From: Phaeobacter sp. G2
GTDB taxonomy: Bacteria; Pseudomonadota; Alphaproteobacteria; Rhodobacterales; Rhodobacteraceae
Direction of reading: 5' to 3'
Assembly (NCBI GenBank): GCA_025163595.1
Contig: CP104100.1
Location: 3,906,001 to 3,970,000, forward strand
Length of the DNA stretch: 64,000 nucleotides
The position numbers and the translations under genes were made by a program. Under the pieces are notes generated by a model, which was not told the DNA's origin, ran no database searches, and saw nothing but the letters and a program-made list of their open reading frames with translations. The first letter of the stretch is position 1. The number at the start of each line of letters is the position of its first letter. This document shows, piece after piece, positions 43,161 to 52,799 of the stretch.

Positions 43161-44276
43161 TCATCCCATCACCCCCGGATTAAGCAGGCCTTTGGGGTCA
43201 AACCTCTGCCGCAGACCTTTTGCGATCGCTTCCAGCGGGGCAACCTGCGGCTGGAAGCGGCCCAACCGGGTCATTGTTTCGGCACTGCCGCGCACCAGGG
43301 TTGCATGGCCTGCGACCCCTGCCTGCGCCATTCTGGCCCGCAGGTCGGCACCCGCGTCACAGAGGGCCCAAATCAACCCACCACCCCAGTCAAACTGCAG
43401 CGCCTCCGCCTCCAACATCGGCGCCAGCAGGGGCGCATCCGACGGTCGGACCGAGATCCGCCAAACATCTCCCACCCGGCCGTGGAACCCGGCAACATCG
43501 CGGATCCCCTGCCACAGCACCTCAGAGCCCGGGTCGGTCGCAACCGTACCAAAACCAGCCAGTTCCGTGGCCAGTTTCTCCTGGCGATACGTGACCGAGC
43601 GGGCAAAGCCTTCCAGCCGCACATGGACAAGTCCGGTATCAGGGTCATAGGCCGCACCGCTCACATCATAGGGAGAGCCCAAAGCCGCCGACATCGCCCG
43701 CACCGCCACTGTCAGGTCAGCCACTGCAACACTGACGGTCACAACAGCCTCTGGGTTAGGCAACACTTTCAGCGACAGCTCGCTCAACACACCAAGAGTG
43801 CCATGCGCCCCCGCCATCAGTTTCACCAAATCATAGCCAGTGACATTCTTCATCACCCGGCCACCGTTCTTGATCACTTGACCGCTACCATCGACAAACC
43901 GCACCCCCAAAAGATAATCGCGCGCTGCCCCACCCTGAATGCGGCGCGGACCCGAGCTGTTGGTGGCAAAGACTCCCCCAATCGTCGCCACGCCACTGGT
44001 GCCCAACACCCCACGCATATCCATTGGTTCAAAGGCCATACGCTGCCCTTCTGCGGCCAAAATCTGTTCGATTTCCGCCACAGGCGTTCCCGCCTTGGCC
44101 ACCAGGGTAAGGGATCCGGGCTCATAAACTTCAATGCCCGTCAGTCCAGACGTGCTCAGCACCTCCCCCGCCCCGCCAAAACCACGCGTACCGCCGCCTT
44201 CTATACAAAAGGGGGCGGGCGCCTCGGCAATCACTTCAGCCAGTTCAGCCTCATCCTGCGGATTATACATTTTCAT
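43161..44276 (-). CDS. glcE: Glycolate oxidase FAD-binding subunit GlcE
   Basis: A 371-residue FAD-binding (PCMH fold) subunit of glycolate dehydrogenase. The flavin-binding region is APFCIEGGGTRGFGGAGEVLST and TIGGVFATNSSGPRRIQGGAARDYLLGVRFVDGSG, with NVTGYDLVKLMAGAHGTLGVLSELSLKV downstream. This is the smaller of the two flavin subunits. Gaps of 70 bases before it and 108 bases after it separate it from glcD and glcF, but all three are collinear. Confidence 0.95.
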   Translation of the reverse strand: MKMYNPQDEAELAEVIAEAPAPFCIEGGGTRGFGGAGEVLSTSGLTGIEVYEPGSLTLVAKAGTPVAEIEQILAAEGQRMAFEPMDMRGVLGTSGVATIGGVFATNSSGPRRIQGGAARDYLLGVRFVDGSGQVIKNGGRVMKNVTGYDLVKLMAGAHGTLGVLSELSLKVLPNPEAVVTVSVAVADLTVAVRAMSAALGSPYDVSGAAYDPDTGLVHVRLEGFARSVTYRQEKLATELAGFGTVATDPGSEVLWQGIRDVAGFHGRVGDVWRISVRPSDAPLLAPMLEAEALQFDWGGGLIWALCDAGADLRARMAQAGVAGHATLVRGSAETMTRLGRFQPQVAPLEAIAKGLRQRFDPKGLLNPGVMG

Positions 44277-44302
44277 CTTTCCAAAAAATACCTTGGGGGT
44301 TT

Positions 44303-44317
44303 GGGGGCAAAGCCCCC
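44303..44317 (-). other. GC hairpin between glcD and glcE
   Basis: On the minus strand GGGGGC-TTT-GCCCCC, followed by AAACCCCCAAGGTATTTTTTGG. This resembles a dispersed hairpin common in roseobacter intergenic regions; it may modulate the glcD-glcE junction rather than end transcription. Confidence 0.5.
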
Positions 44318-44346
44318 ATCACACAGCTTCCCTCACTCAACGTCCG

Positions 44347-45795
44347 TCACTCAGCCGCCAGGACCGGCACCCGACGACCCTCGGTCACCGATAGCGGAAA
44401 AACCTTTGCCGGGTTCAGCAACCACTTGGGGTCAAAGACATCCTTGACCAAAAGCTGCGCCTCCAGGTCCACCGGCGCATATTGATACAGCATCAAATCA
44501 CGTTTCTCGATGCCAACACCATGTTCCCCAGTGAGGCAGCCGCCGACATCCACACAGAGTTTCAGCACCTCAGCGCCAAACTGCTCACACAGCTCCAGAT
44601 CTCCTGGTTTGTTGGCATCAAACAGGATCAACGGATGCATATTGCCGTCACCAGCGTGAAACACATTGGCCACGTCCAGCCCGTATTCCTGTGACAGCTC
44701 ACCAATCCGGCGCAGCACCTGCGGTAAGGAGCCGACAGGGATGGTCCCATCCAGGCACATGTAGTCATTGATCTGTCCCATGGCGCCAAAGGCCGATTTG
44801 CGCCCCAACCAGATACGGGCTGCCTGATCCGCGTCCCCGGCCTCGCGCAGTTCTACCGGGTTATGGGTCCGGGCGATTTCGATAATCAGCTCCAGCTGAT
44901 GGGCGATTTCCGCGTCACTGCCCTCCACCTCGATAATCAGCAAGGCCTCGCACATCGGATAGCCAGCCTTGGCGAATGCCTCGCAGGCCTCGATGCAGGG
45001 GCGGTCCATAAATTCGATCGCAACCGGCAAAACCCCTGCCTTGATGATATCGCTGACACAGGCGCCCGCGACTTCGTTGCTGTCATAGCCGATCAACACA
45101 GGACGAGCGCCTTCAGGTTTGCGCAGAATGCGCAGGGTCGCCTCGGTCACAACCCCAAGCTGCCCTTCGCTGCCGCAGATCACCCCCAGAAGGTCCAGCC
45201 CGCCGGCATCCAGGTGGGCGCCGCCGATCTCCACCACAGTGCCATCCATCATCACCAGGGTTACGCCCAGCAGGTTATTGGTGGTCACACCATATTTCAG
45301 ACAATGCGCCCCGCCCGAGTTCATGGCGATATTGCCGGCAATGGCACAGGCCAGCTGGCTCGACGGATCCGGTGCATAGAAAAACTCTTCTTCCTCTACC
45401 GCGCCGGACACGCTGAGGTTGGTGCGCCCCGATTGCACCCGGATCACCCGGTTATCGTAATCCGTGTCCAGCACCTCGTTCATCCGCGCCACGCCCAGGA
45501 TCACGCTGTCGGCCGTCGGCAAAGCGCCCCCCGCCAGCGAGGTGCCTGCCCCGCGCGGCACCACTGGCACGCCCTCTTCATGGCAGATCCGCAGGATATC
45601 CGAGACCTCCTGCGTGGTGCGCGGCAAGACAGCCAGCAACGGCGGGCAGCGATAGGCTGCCAAACCGTCGCACTCATAGGCGCGCGTTTCCATTTCATCC
45701 TGGATCACCGCATCACTTGGCAGCACCGCTGACAAACGGGCAGCAAGATGCGCCTTGCGGGCCAGAATGGTGGAATTGGGGACAGGCATCTCCAT
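44347..45795 (-). CDS. glcD: Glycolate oxidase catalytic subunit GlcD
   Basis: A 482-residue FAD-linked oxidase that dehydrogenates glycolate to glyoxylate. FAD loops include PPLLAVLPRTTQEVSDILRICHEEGVPVVPRGAGTSLAGGALP and SSQLACAIAGNIAMNSGGAHCLKYGVTTNNLLGVTLVMMDGT. The C-terminal VFHAGDGNMHPLILFD and LTGEHGVGIEKRDLM carry the usual catalytic His and Arg region. AAGGAGAG precedes the ATG at 45795. First gene of glcDEF; an inverted repeat upstream (45823-45841) may bind a GntR/FadR-type regulator. Confidence 0.96.
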   Translation of the reverse strand: MEMPVPNSTILARKAHLAARLSAVLPSDAVIQDEMETRAYECDGLAAYRCPPLLAVLPRTTQEVSDILRICHEEGVPVVPRGAGTSLAGGALPTADSVILGVARMNEVLDTDYDNRVIRVQSGRTNLSVSGAVEEEEFFYAPDPSSQLACAIAGNIAMNSGGAHCLKYGVTTNNLLGVTLVMMDGTVVEIGGAHLDAGGLDLLGVICGSEGQLGVVTEATLRILRKPEGARPVLIGYDSNEVAGACVSDIIKAGVLPVAIEFMDRPCIEACEAFAKAGYPMCEALLIIEVEGSDAEIAHQLELIIEIARTHNPVELREAGDADQAARIWLGRKSAFGAMGQINDYMCLDGTIPVGSLPQVLRRIGELSQEYGLDVANVFHAGDGNMHPLILFDANKPGDLELCEQFGAEVLKLCVDVGGCLTGEHGVGIEKRDLMLYQYAPVDLEAQLLVKDVFDPKWLLNPAKVFPLSVTEGRRVPVLAAE

Positions 45796-45822
45796 GGGGC
45801 TCTCCTTTGGCGGCGCGACATC

Positions 45823-45841
45823 TGGTAAAGTAATATTACCA
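45823..45841. promoter_or_regulatory. Inverted repeat upstream of glcD
   Basis: TGGTAA-N7-TTACCA, containing the perfect 10-bp palindrome GTAATATTAC (45830-45839), lies 28 bases before the glcD start. The TGGT...ACCA arms resemble GntR/FadR-family sites such as those of GlcC, PdhR and LldR. No regulator is adjacent. Confidence 0.5.
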
Positions 45842-45945
45842 ATTACCCCATTCAAGCAAGCACGAAGTTGTCACAGCGGATAAACCAAGCAGGCAGACAC
45901 GCCTTCGTGACTGTACCACCACCGCAGAAAGGCTAGGGTATATCC

Positions 45946-46302
45946 ATGCAACGCCCTCTCCTCTCCCTCCTGCTTGCCTTCATGGCGCTGCCCGCTCTGG
46001 CCGACGGCCCAAAAATCGAAGCGGTCACTGCAGTGCCCTCTGGCACCACATGGCGCTTTGATGTCACCCTGTCCCACCCGGATACCGGCTGGGACCACTA
46101 TGCCGATGGCTGGCGGGTGCTGGACATGCAGGGCAATGAGCTCGGGCTGCGAGTGCTGGCCCACCCCCATGTCCAGGAACAGCCCTTTACCAGATCCCTG
46201 TCCGGCGTGGTGATCCCTACGGGTACGACCCAGGTCCATATACAGGCGCGCTGCCTGGTCCACGGCTGGGCAGACGCGCTGTTTGTGGTTGACCTAAAGT
46301 AA
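45946..46302 (+). CDS. Small exported hypothetical protein
   Basis: A 118-residue protein with a signal peptide (MQRPLLSLLLAFMALPALA, cleavage before DGPK). The mature part has a beta-rich sequence with WRFDVTLSHPDTGWDHYADGWRVLDMQGNELGLRVLAHPHVQEQPFTRSLSGVVIPTGTTQVHIQARCLVHGW. I do not recognise a named domain. It is upstream of rpiB in the same direction, but 115 bases away. Periplasmic location is likely; function is unknown. Confidence 0.7.
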   Translation: MQRPLLSLLLAFMALPALADGPKIEAVTAVPSGTTWRFDVTLSHPDTGWDHYADGWRVLDMQGNELGLRVLAHPHVQEQPFTRSLSGVVIPTGTTQVHIQARCLVHGWADALFVVDLK

Positions 46303-46417
46303 CACGCGCAGCCCTTTGTCCAACAGCAACGCCCGCCTCGTCCTTGCAGAAAGGGGCATCTTGTGACACAGGTCTGGCAATTCGCCACCTCCTCCTTTGC
46401 TACGGGACACCCCTGCC

Positions 46418-46867
46418 ATGACAGCCTCAAAACGCGTCGTTCTTTCCAGCGATCACGCCGACATTCAGCTTCGCCAGACCATTGCCGATCACATCGCAAA
46501 CCAAGGCTGGGAAGTCATTGATATCGGCCCCACCACATCGGACAGCACAGATTACCCCAAGCACGGGCGCGAAGCCGCCGAGCGCGTGGCCTCGGGTGAC
46601 TGTGATCTGGGTGTTATCGTCTGTGGCACCGGTCAGGGCATCATGATGGCCGCAAACAAGGTCAAAGGCATTCGCTGCGGCGTCTGCGCCGATACCTTTT
46701 CCGCCCGCATGATCCGCCAACACAATGACGCCAATATGCTGTCAATCGGTGCGCGGGTTGTGGGCAAAGGCCTGGCGCTGGATATCGTCGACGCCTTCCT
46801 GTCCGCAGAATTTGAAGGCGGTCGCCATGCCACCCGCATGGAAATGATTGAACCCGCCGAAGACTAA
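46418..46867 (+). CDS. rpiB: Ribose-5-phosphate isomerase B
   Basis: A 149-residue sugar-phosphate isomerase of the RpiB/LacAB family, which interconverts ribose-5-phosphate and ribulose-5-phosphate. Landmarks are the N-terminal VVLSSDHADIQLRQTIADHI, the active-site Cys in GVIVCGTGQGIMMAANKVKGIRCGVC and the anion-binding NDANMLSIGARVVG. The start at 46418 is used because the fold begins there. It is convergent with rlmH. Confidence 0.95.
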   Translation: MTASKRVVLSSDHADIQLRQTIADHIANQGWEVIDIGPTTSDSTDYPKHGREAAERVASGDCDLGVIVCGTGQGIMMAANKVKGIRCGVCADTFSARMIRQHNDANMLSIGARVVGKGLALDIVDAFLSAEFEGGRHATRMEMIEPAED

Positions 46868-46916
46868 ACAAGACCGCGTGGCGCGGCCGAGCTGGTCCCG
46901 GCGCGCCTGTGCGCAC

Positions 46917-47387
46917 TCAGCTTCTGTGATAGGGGCTGCCTGACAGGATGGTGGCTGCGCGGTAAATCTGCTCGGCCACCATCACCCGCACCAGCATATG
47001 CGGCCAGACCATTTTCCCAAATGACAGTGAGAAATCCGCCTCGGCGCGCAGACTGGGATCAATGCCGTCCGCGCCGCCAATGATCAGCGCCAGATCCTGG
47101 CGCCCGGAATCGCGCCAGCTGCCCAGACGGTCGGCAAAATCGGGCGAGCTGAGCAGCTTGCCCCGCTCATCCAGGGTGCAGATCACCGCCCCCTTGGGCA
47201 GGGCCTTGCGCAGCAAACCCGCCTCGGCGCCCATGCCGGCGTTTTTCTTGTCTTCGACCTCAACGATGCGGGCCGGACCCAGGCCCAGCGCCCGCCCGGT
47301 GCGGTCAAACCGTGTGAGATAGTCGTCGATGAGGGTCTTTTCAGGCCCAGCGCGCAGACGTCCAACCGCGCAGATATGTATACGCAT
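46917..47387 (-). CDS. rlmH: 23S rRNA (pseudouridine1915-N3)-methyltransferase RlmH
   Basis: A 156-residue SPOUT methyltransferase that methylates pseudouridine 1915 in helix 69 of 23S rRNA. The N-terminus MRIHICAVGRLRAGPEKTL and the C-terminal knot IIGGADGIDPSLRAEADFSLSFGKMVWPHMLVRVMVAEQIYRA match the family. It is directly downstream of rsfS, an order usual in alphaproteobacteria, where both act on the large ribosomal subunit. Confidence 0.97.
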   Translation of the reverse strand: MRIHICAVGRLRAGPEKTLIDDYLTRFDRTGRALGLGPARIVEVEDKKNAGMGAEAGLLRKALPKGAVICTLDERGKLLSSPDFADRLGSWRDSGRQDLALIIGGADGIDPSLRAEADFSLSFGKMVWPHMLVRVMVAEQIYRAATILSGSPYHRS

Positions 47388-47492
47388 CGGAAGGGCCCTC
47401 GCTGGGAATTACGGCATAAAGCGACCTGTCGCGTGTGACAGAGCAGAGACGGCACCCAAACAGGGCGCCACCTCCAGTGTCAAAACCACAGC

Positions 47493-47924
47493 TTAGGCGC
47501 CATCCTGACCAGGGGTCACACCGGGCTGCCAGAGCTTTTCGATCTGGTAGAACTCGCGCACTTCCGGGCGGAACAGATGCACGATCACATCGCCGGTATC
47601 AATCAAGACCCAATCGCCGGTGTCGCGACCTTCGACCTTGCTGAGAATACCATATTCCTGCTTCAGGCGATCGGTCAGCTTTTCCGCAATCCCTGCCACC
47701 TGACGGCTCGAACGACCCGTCGCAATGACCATGAAATCGGCGATCGCCGTCTTGCCGCGCAAATCAATCTGCACGACCTCTTCGGCTTTATCTTCATCCA
47801 GAGAGCTCAGGATCCGCTCCAACAATACAACATTGGATGGGCGGCTCTTGGCAGCACCCTCGGCTGCCTCGCTAGCAGCGGCAACAGCCGCTTGAGGTTC
47901 GGTCGACAGAACACTGTCCTCCAT
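47493..47924 (-). CDS. rsfS: Ribosomal silencing factor RsfS
   Basis: A 143-residue DUF143-family protein that binds L14 and prevents subunit joining under starvation. The domain is clear: LERILSSLDEDKAEEVVQIDLRGKTAIADFMVIATGRSSRQVAGIAEKLTDRLKQ, then DWVLIDTGDVIVHLFRPEVREFYQIEKLW. An N-terminal extension of about 28 residues rich in Ala and Glu precedes the domain. It lies 105 bases upstream of rlmH. Confidence 0.95.
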   Translation of the reverse strand: MEDSVLSTEPQAAVAAASEAAEGAAKSRPSNVVLLERILSSLDEDKAEEVVQIDLRGKTAIADFMVIATGRSSRQVAGIAEKLTDRLKQEYGILSKVEGRDTGDWVLIDTGDVIVHLFRPEVREFYQIEKLWQPGVTPGQDGA

Positions 47925-48318
47925 AAGGCGCGCCGACCCTCCCCCGGCGCTGGGGATATGCTAAAAATAGCAATTCCCGCGCCACATTTCAATAAATGCG
48001 GCAACGGGACTCGAATCATCGACACTCTCTGCCTGATCTGCCGCCGCACCGAAAGAGGGAACACATCATATTTACAAGGATTCAAAGGAAAGTTTGCCCA
48101 GATTACGGCGTTCTCGCCAAGCCAGCCCTTGATCGCCTGCCCGCCCCCCTGTATCTGACGCACATGACCCTCGTATTGGCCCAGACTATTGAGTTGCAAG
48201 ATCGCGCCCGCCTGCGCGAGCGATTCTATGGTGCCGCCCGCACGGTCCTGGCGCGCCTATAATCGGCAGCCCACGCCCTACGCCAGCTACTCACAATTGA
48301 ATATACGGGAGAGGACAC
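47925..48318. other. Intergenic region upstream of leuC
   Basis: About 390 bases between rsfS (minus) and leuC (plus). Short open frames here have no recognisable product. A perfect TATAAT (48258-48263) lies 55 bases before leuC but has no good -35 at the usual distance. The leuC ribosome-binding site is GGGAGAGGA. I saw no leucine-rich leader peptide. Confidence 0.45.
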
Positions 48319-49725
48319 ATGTCCCCCAAAACGCTCTATGACAAGATCTGGGATGCGCATGTTGCGCATGAAGCAGAGGACGGCACCTGCCTTCTTTATA
48401 TTGACCGCCACCTGGTCCACGAAGTGACCAGCCCGCAGGCCTTTGAAGGTCTGCGCCTGGCCGGCCGCACTGTGCATGCGCCGGACAAAACGATTGCAGT
48501 GCCGGATCACAACGTCCCCACCACTGAGGGCCGCGATGATCCTTCGCAAATGACGCCCGAAAGCCGCATCCAGGTCGAGGCGCTCGACAAGAACGCCCGC
48601 GAATTTGGCGTGCACTACTATCCGGTCTCTGACGTGCGCCAGGGCATCGTGCACATCGTCGGCCCGGAACAGGGCTGGACCCTGCCCGGCATGACCGTGG
48701 TCTGCGGCGACAGCCACACTGCCACCCACGGTGCCTTTGGCGCCCTGGCCCATGGTATCGGCACCTCCGAGGTGGAGCACGTGCTGGCCACCCAGACCTT
48801 GATTCAGAAAAAATCCCTGAACATGAAGGTTGAGATCACCGGCAAGCTCAACCCTGGCGTCACTGCCAAGGACATCACCCTGGCGGTGATCGGTGAAACC
48901 GGCACCGGCGGCGGTACCGGCTATGTCATCGAGTATTGTGGCGAAGCGATCCGTGATCTGTCGATGGAAGGTCGCATGACCGTCTGCAACATGGCAATCG
49001 AAGGCGGCGCCCGCGCCGGTCTGATTGCTCCGGATGAAACCACCTACGCCTATGTCAACGGTCGCCCCCACGCCCCCAAGGGCGCCCAGTGGGAAGCCGC
49101 GCTGAACTGGTGGAAGACGCTCTACACCGATGAGGGCGCGCATTTTGACAAGGTTGTCACCCTGCGCGGCGAAGATATCCAGCCGGTTGTGACCTGGGGC
49201 ACCTCGCCCGAGGATGTGCTGCCGATCACTGGTGTAGTGCCTAACCCCGAAGATTTTGAGGGTGGCAAGGTTGAGGCCGCGCGCCGTTCGATCGAATACA
49301 TGGGTCTGACCCCCGGTCAGAAACTGACCGACATCGAGATCGACACCGTCTTTATCGGCTCCTGCACCAATGGCCGCATCGAAGATTTCCGCGCCGTGGC
49401 CGAAGTGGTCAAAGGCAAGAAGATCAAAGACGGCATGCGGGCCATGATCGTTCCCGGCTCTGGCCTGGTTCGCGCCCAGGCCGAAGAAGAAGGTCTGGCG
49501 GATATCTTCCGCGAGGCAGGTTTTGAATGGCGTCTTGCGGGCTGTTCCATGTGTCTGGCGATGAACCCCGATCAGCTGTCCGAAGGTGAGCGCTGCGCCG
49601 CGACTTCGAACCGCAACTTTGAGGGACGTCAGGGCTACAAGGGCCGCACCCATCTGGTGTCGCCGGCCATGGCCGCCGCAGCTGCCCTCACCGGCAAGCT
49701 GACCGACATCCGTGATTTGATCTGA
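48319..49725 (+). CDS. leuC: 3-isopropylmalate dehydratase large subunit
   Basis: A 468-residue aconitase-family enzyme that carries the [4Fe-4S] cluster and isomerises 2-isopropylmalate to 3-isopropylmalate in leucine synthesis. Landmarks are [77 protein letters not shown], then the cluster Cys in [14 protein letters not shown] and [12 protein letters not shown]. The start has GGGAGAGGA upstream. It is the first gene of a leuCD block. Confidence 0.97.
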   Translation: MSPKTLYDKIWDAHVAHEAEDGTCLLYIDRHLVHEVTSPQAFEGLRLAGRTVHAPDKTIAVPDHNVPTTEGRDDPSQMTPESRIQVEALDKNAREFGVHYYPVSDVRQGIVHIVGPEQGWTLPGMTVVCGDSHTATHGAFGALAHGIGTSEVEHVLATQTLIQKKSLNMKVEITGKLNPGVTAKDITLAVIGETGTGGGTGYVIEYCGEAIRDLSMEGRMTVCNMAIEGGARAGLIAPDETTYAYVNGRPHAPKGAQWEAALNWWKTLYTDEGAHFDKVVTLRGEDIQPVVTWGTSPEDVLPITGVVPNPEDFEGGKVEAARRSIEYMGLTPGQKLTDIEIDTVFIGSCTNGRIEDFRAVAEVVKGKKIKDGMRAMIVPGSGLVRAQAEEEGLADIFREAGFEWRLAGCSMCLAMNPDQLSEGERCAATSNRNFEGRQGYKGRTHLVSPAMAAAAALTGKLTDIRDLI

Positions 49726-49738
49726 AGGAGCGAGACAG

Positions 49739-50344
49739 ATGGATAAGTTTCAAAAACTCACCGGCATCGCCGCCCCTATGCCCCTGGTCAACATCGACAC
49801 TGATATGATCATCCCCAAGGTGTTCCTGAAGTCGATTGCACGGACGGGCTTTGGCAAGAATCTGTTTGACGAGATGCGCTATAACCGCGACGGCAGCGAA
49901 ATTGCTGATTTTGTGCTGAACAAACCCCAGTATCGCAACGCAGAGATCCTGGTGGCTGGCGACAACTTTGGCTGTGGCTCCTCGCGGGAACACGCGCCTT
50001 GGGCGATTGCTGATTTTGGCATCAAATGTGTGGTCTCGACCTCCTTTGCCGACATCTTCTTCAACAACTGCTTCAAGAACGGCATCCTGCCGGTTGTTCT
50101 GCCACAAGAGCAGGTCGACCTGTTGATGAAGGACGCGGAAAAGGGCGCAAACGCCCGTATGACCGTGGACCTTGAGGCCCAGGAAATCACCACCTCGGAC
50201 GGGGAAGTGATCAAGTTCGAGGTTGATAGCTTTAAGAAGCAATGCCTGCTGGAAGGGCTGGATGACATCGGCCAGACCCTGCAAAAGCAGAGCGCGGTTC
50301 ACACCTACGAAGACAAGATGGCGCAGGAACGTCCCTGGGTCTAA
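49739..50344 (+). CDS. leuD: 3-isopropylmalate dehydratase small subunit
   Basis: A 201-residue subunit that forms the swivelling domain of isopropylmalate isomerase with LeuC. Typical landmarks are [33 protein letters not shown] and the substrate-recognition loop [29 protein letters not shown] lies 7 bases upstream, and it starts 13 bases after leuC. Confidence 0.97.
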   Translation: MDKFQKLTGIAAPMPLVNIDTDMIIPKVFLKSIARTGFGKNLFDEMRYNRDGSEIADFVLNKPQYRNAEILVAGDNFGCGSSREHAPWAIADFGIKCVVSTSFADIFFNNCFKNGILPVVLPQEQVDLLMKDAEKGANARMTVDLEAQEITTSDGEVIKFEVDSFKKQCLLEGLDDIGQTLQKQSAVHTYEDKMAQERPWV

Positions 50345-50847
50345 CCACCGCGTTTCCAGCGCTGCGTGCCTGTTGGGCCGCGCGCAGATCGAAATTGAAT
50401 ACAGCCGCTCCAGAATTCTGGGGCGGCTGTATTCATCCGGGCAGCCACTTTTGGGGCGCAAAGCCCAGCCACCAAAAGCTGTGGCCACACCATTTGAGTG
50501 CAAATTAAGACAAATGCGCCACAAATGCGACACATTTCCACCCCCTTGGGCTTGCCCAATCCAGCTTCAAATCGGACTGGGGGTCTAACGCCCTGCAACC
50601 ACAAGATCTGGTATAAGCTGGACAAGTTGCTGATAGGTTTGGCCAAAATTGATGCATTCGGGCATCAGCCCCCATAGCTTCCTTAAGGAAAATCACACTT
50701 CCGCAATTGGAAACTTGAGCCCAGCAGCCAATCCATGCAGAAATGGGGCAAAATTGAGGCGCGCATTCTGGGCAGTCCAGGATGCATCAAGTTGGAACAA
50801 GGGCACGGCAAAGTACCGTCCAGTCCAGTTTGAAGGGAAAAAAAGCA
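50345..50847. other. Intergenic region between leuD and the membrane protein gene
   Basis: About 500 bases. A very strong hairpin (50397-50434) follows leuD. The rest contains AAATGCG repeats near 50513-50531 and several short frames without similarity. The start of the next gene is ambiguous, so part of this may be its leader. Confidence 0.5.
50397..50434 (+). terminator. Long hairpin after leuD
   Basis: GAATACAGCCGCTCC (50397-50411) pairs with GGGGCGGCTGTATTC (50420-50434) with one G-U pair, and the 8-base loop AGAATTCT is itself palindromic. A U-tract is absent. It may be a terminator or an mRNA-stabilising stem. Confidence 0.65.
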
Positions 50848-51681
50848 GTGATTGCTCGCATATCAGGCGCGGCAACTCGTAGTGTATTGGTTGCATTGCT
50901 GATCGCAATGCCATCGATGTTACTGCCGGTTTCTGCCACAGAATCTCCAGAGATCATCGTCCTGATGGCGATCCTTGGCGGAGCGTTGACCTTTGCCGAG
51001 TATTTCTCCAACTATCCCAGCTTTGTCGAATTTCGCGAGGCGCCACCGCTGAACCGAATGCGGTTTATCGCGGCCTTTGTTATGGTCGGTCTGCTCAGCC
51101 TGCTGACGCGTCATCCGCTGGACCCAACCGGTCTTACCGCACTGGTGCAGGGTCTGGGAACGCAGCTGGGCGAGGCCCTGGATTTTGCCTACTCTCCAGT
51201 GCAATTGACGGTTTTGATGCTGCCACTGGACACCCCCAGCGAAAGCCTTCAGCTGACCCGGAGCGCTGCCGGCATCGCCTATCTTGTCTCGGCACTGGCG
51301 ACCCTGGGGTTTATTATCGCCATACGGATCGGCAACTGGCCTGTCGCCAATGGCGCCTTTAATGTCTGGGTGAACCTACCGCTGTTTGATCCCACCACCG
51401 GCGGCGATGTTGTCAGCCGGCTGCAGCGGGATGGCCGTATCAATATCGTCATCGGGGTGTTGCTGCCCTTTGCCATTCCCGCCATGATCAAACTCATGTC
51501 CGGCCTGATAGATGTCAGCCAGCTCACCTCCCCTCAGATGTTGGTTTGGGTGATAACGGCCTGGGCCTTTGTCCCGGCCTCGATGATCATGCGCGGGCTG
51601 GCGATGCTGCGGGTCGCCGATTTGATCGCGCAGAAAAGACGGGCCGTCTACGCCCATGCCGAAACCCTTCAGGCTGTATGA
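50848..51681 (+). CDS. Conserved membrane protein of the leu region
   Basis: A 277-residue protein if read from the GTG at 50848 (a longer frame begins at 50782). AAGGGA lies 10 bases before the GTG, and VIARISGAATRSVLVALLIAMPSMLLP begins the recognisable part. Five to six membrane helices are visible, for example IIVLMAILGGALTFAEYF, MRFIAAFVMVGLLSLLTR, AAGIAYLVSALATLGFIIAIRI, IVIGVLLPFAIPAMIKLM and LVWVITAWAFVPASMIMRGLAM. It belongs to a hypothetical membrane family often seen between leuD and leuB in Rhodobacterales. Function is unknown. Confidence 0.8.
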   Translation: MIARISGAATRSVLVALLIAMPSMLLPVSATESPEIIVLMAILGGALTFAEYFSNYPSFVEFREAPPLNRMRFIAAFVMVGLLSLLTRHPLDPTGLTALVQGLGTQLGEALDFAYSPVQLTVLMLPLDTPSESLQLTRSAAGIAYLVSALATLGFIIAIRIGNWPVANGAFNVWVNLPLFDPTTGGDVVSRLQRDGRINIVIGVLLPFAIPAMIKLMSGLIDVSQLTSPQMLVWVITAWAFVPASMIMRGLAMLRVADLIAQKRRAVYAHAETLQAV

Positions 51682-52799
51682 TGCCTTGGGTGATATGGCG
51701 ATATCTCTCCATGTTGCCGCGTACTCCTGTGCTGTTTTCAGTGCTGTTCACCTGCCTCGCCCCGCCGCTATTGGCGCAGGCGGAAACCCTACGCATCGCT
51801 ACATTCAATACTGAGCTGTCCCGCAAGGGGCCGGGCCTGCTGCTGCGCGATATTACCCGCGGTGAGGACGCGCAAATTGCTGCGGTGATCACCGTCATCA
51901 CCCAGGCACAGCCTGATATCCTGGTGTTGCAGGGTCTTGACTGGGACCACGACAATCTGGCGCTCAAGGCGCTGGCGCGGCAGCTGGCGCAGGAAGGCGC
52001 GACTTACCCGCATCTCTTTGCGGGTCAGCCCAATGCGGGCCTTGCCACCGATCTTGATCTGGATGGTGATGGCCGCCTGGGTGGCCCCGGCGATTCACAG
52101 GGCTTTGGTGACTACACCGGGCGCGGTGGCATGGCGGTATTGTCGCGCTACCCGCTGGTGGTAGAGGAGCTGATTGACCTTAGCCCGCTGGTGTGGCGCG
52201 ACATCCCCGGCGCCGCCCTGCCCCAGCACCCGGATGGCAGCCCCTTTCCGTCAAAGCCCGCCCAGGCAATCCAACGCCTGTCCTCCACTGCCCATTGGGT
52301 CTTGCCGGTGGAGCTGGCAAACGGCTCCCGACTGACGCTGTTGTGTTTTCAGGCCGCGCCGCCGGTGTTCGACGGCATCGAAGACCGCAACGGGTTGCGC
52401 AATGCCGATGAGATCCGCCTTTGGCAGGTTTTTCTGGACGGGCTACTTGACGGGCTTCTTGACGGGCAGCTCCCGGCAGAATTCGCGCGCCCACCAACCC
52501 AACGGTTTGTTATCGCCGGTGGCGCAAACCTGGACCCCGACACTGGCGCGGGCCGACGCGAAACCATCGCCAGACTGTTACAGGACCCCAGGCTACAGGA
52601 TCCGCGCCCCCTGTCACCGCAGGGGGGAGCTCAGACCGTGGATTGGGGCGAAGGCCGCCGCATGCGGGTGGACTACCTGCTGCCCTCGCAGGACTGGCAC
52701 GTTGCGGCCTCCGGGGTGATCTGGCCTGACAGCGCCACCTCCGCCGCCGCAATTGCCAGCCGCCATAGGCTGGTTTGGCTGGATATCCTCCTCGACTAG
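51678..52799 (+). CDS. Exported endonuclease/exonuclease/phosphatase family protein
   Basis: A 373-residue protein. A signal peptide (PVLFSVLFTCLAPPLLAQA) precedes an EEP-fold domain that starts ETLRIATFNTELSRKGPG, with LVLQGLDWD (DNase I-like Asp) and GRGGMAVLSRYPLV. The C-terminal part includes FVIAGGANLDPDTGAGRRETIARLL and ends near RHRLVWLDILL (terminal His). Such proteins cleave phosphodiester or phosphomonoester bonds outside the cytoplasm. The start codon overlaps the stop of the upstream membrane protein (ATGATG), implying coupling. The first 30 bases may be untranslated if the Met at 51711 is used. Confidence 0.82.
   Translation: MMPWVIWRYLSMLPRTPVLFSVLFTCLAPPLLAQAETLRIATFNTELSRKGPGLLLRDITRGEDAQIAAVITVITQAQPDILVLQGLDWDHDNLALKALARQLAQEGATYPHLFAGQPNAGLATDLDLDGDGRLGGPGDSQGFGDYTGRGGMAVLSRYPLVVEELIDLSPLVWRDIPGAALPQHPDGSPFPSKPAQAIQRLSSTAHWVLPVELANGSRLTLLCFQAAPPVFDGIEDRNGLRNADEIRLWQVFLDGLLDGLLDGQLPAEFARPPTQRFVIAGGANLDPDTGAGRRETIARLLQDPRLQDPRPLSPQGGAQTVDWGEGRRMRVDYLLPSQDWHVAASGVIWPDSATSAAAIASRHRLVWLDILLD

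Noticed and set aside
41997..44447. Long plus-strand frames opposite glcF and glcE
   Set aside because: Both are antisense to well-conserved glycolate oxidase subunits and show no protein pattern.
48164..48262. Short frame (about 32 codons) before leuC as a leucine attenuator peptide
   Set aside because: It lacks a run of Leu codons and no alternative terminator stem is evident.
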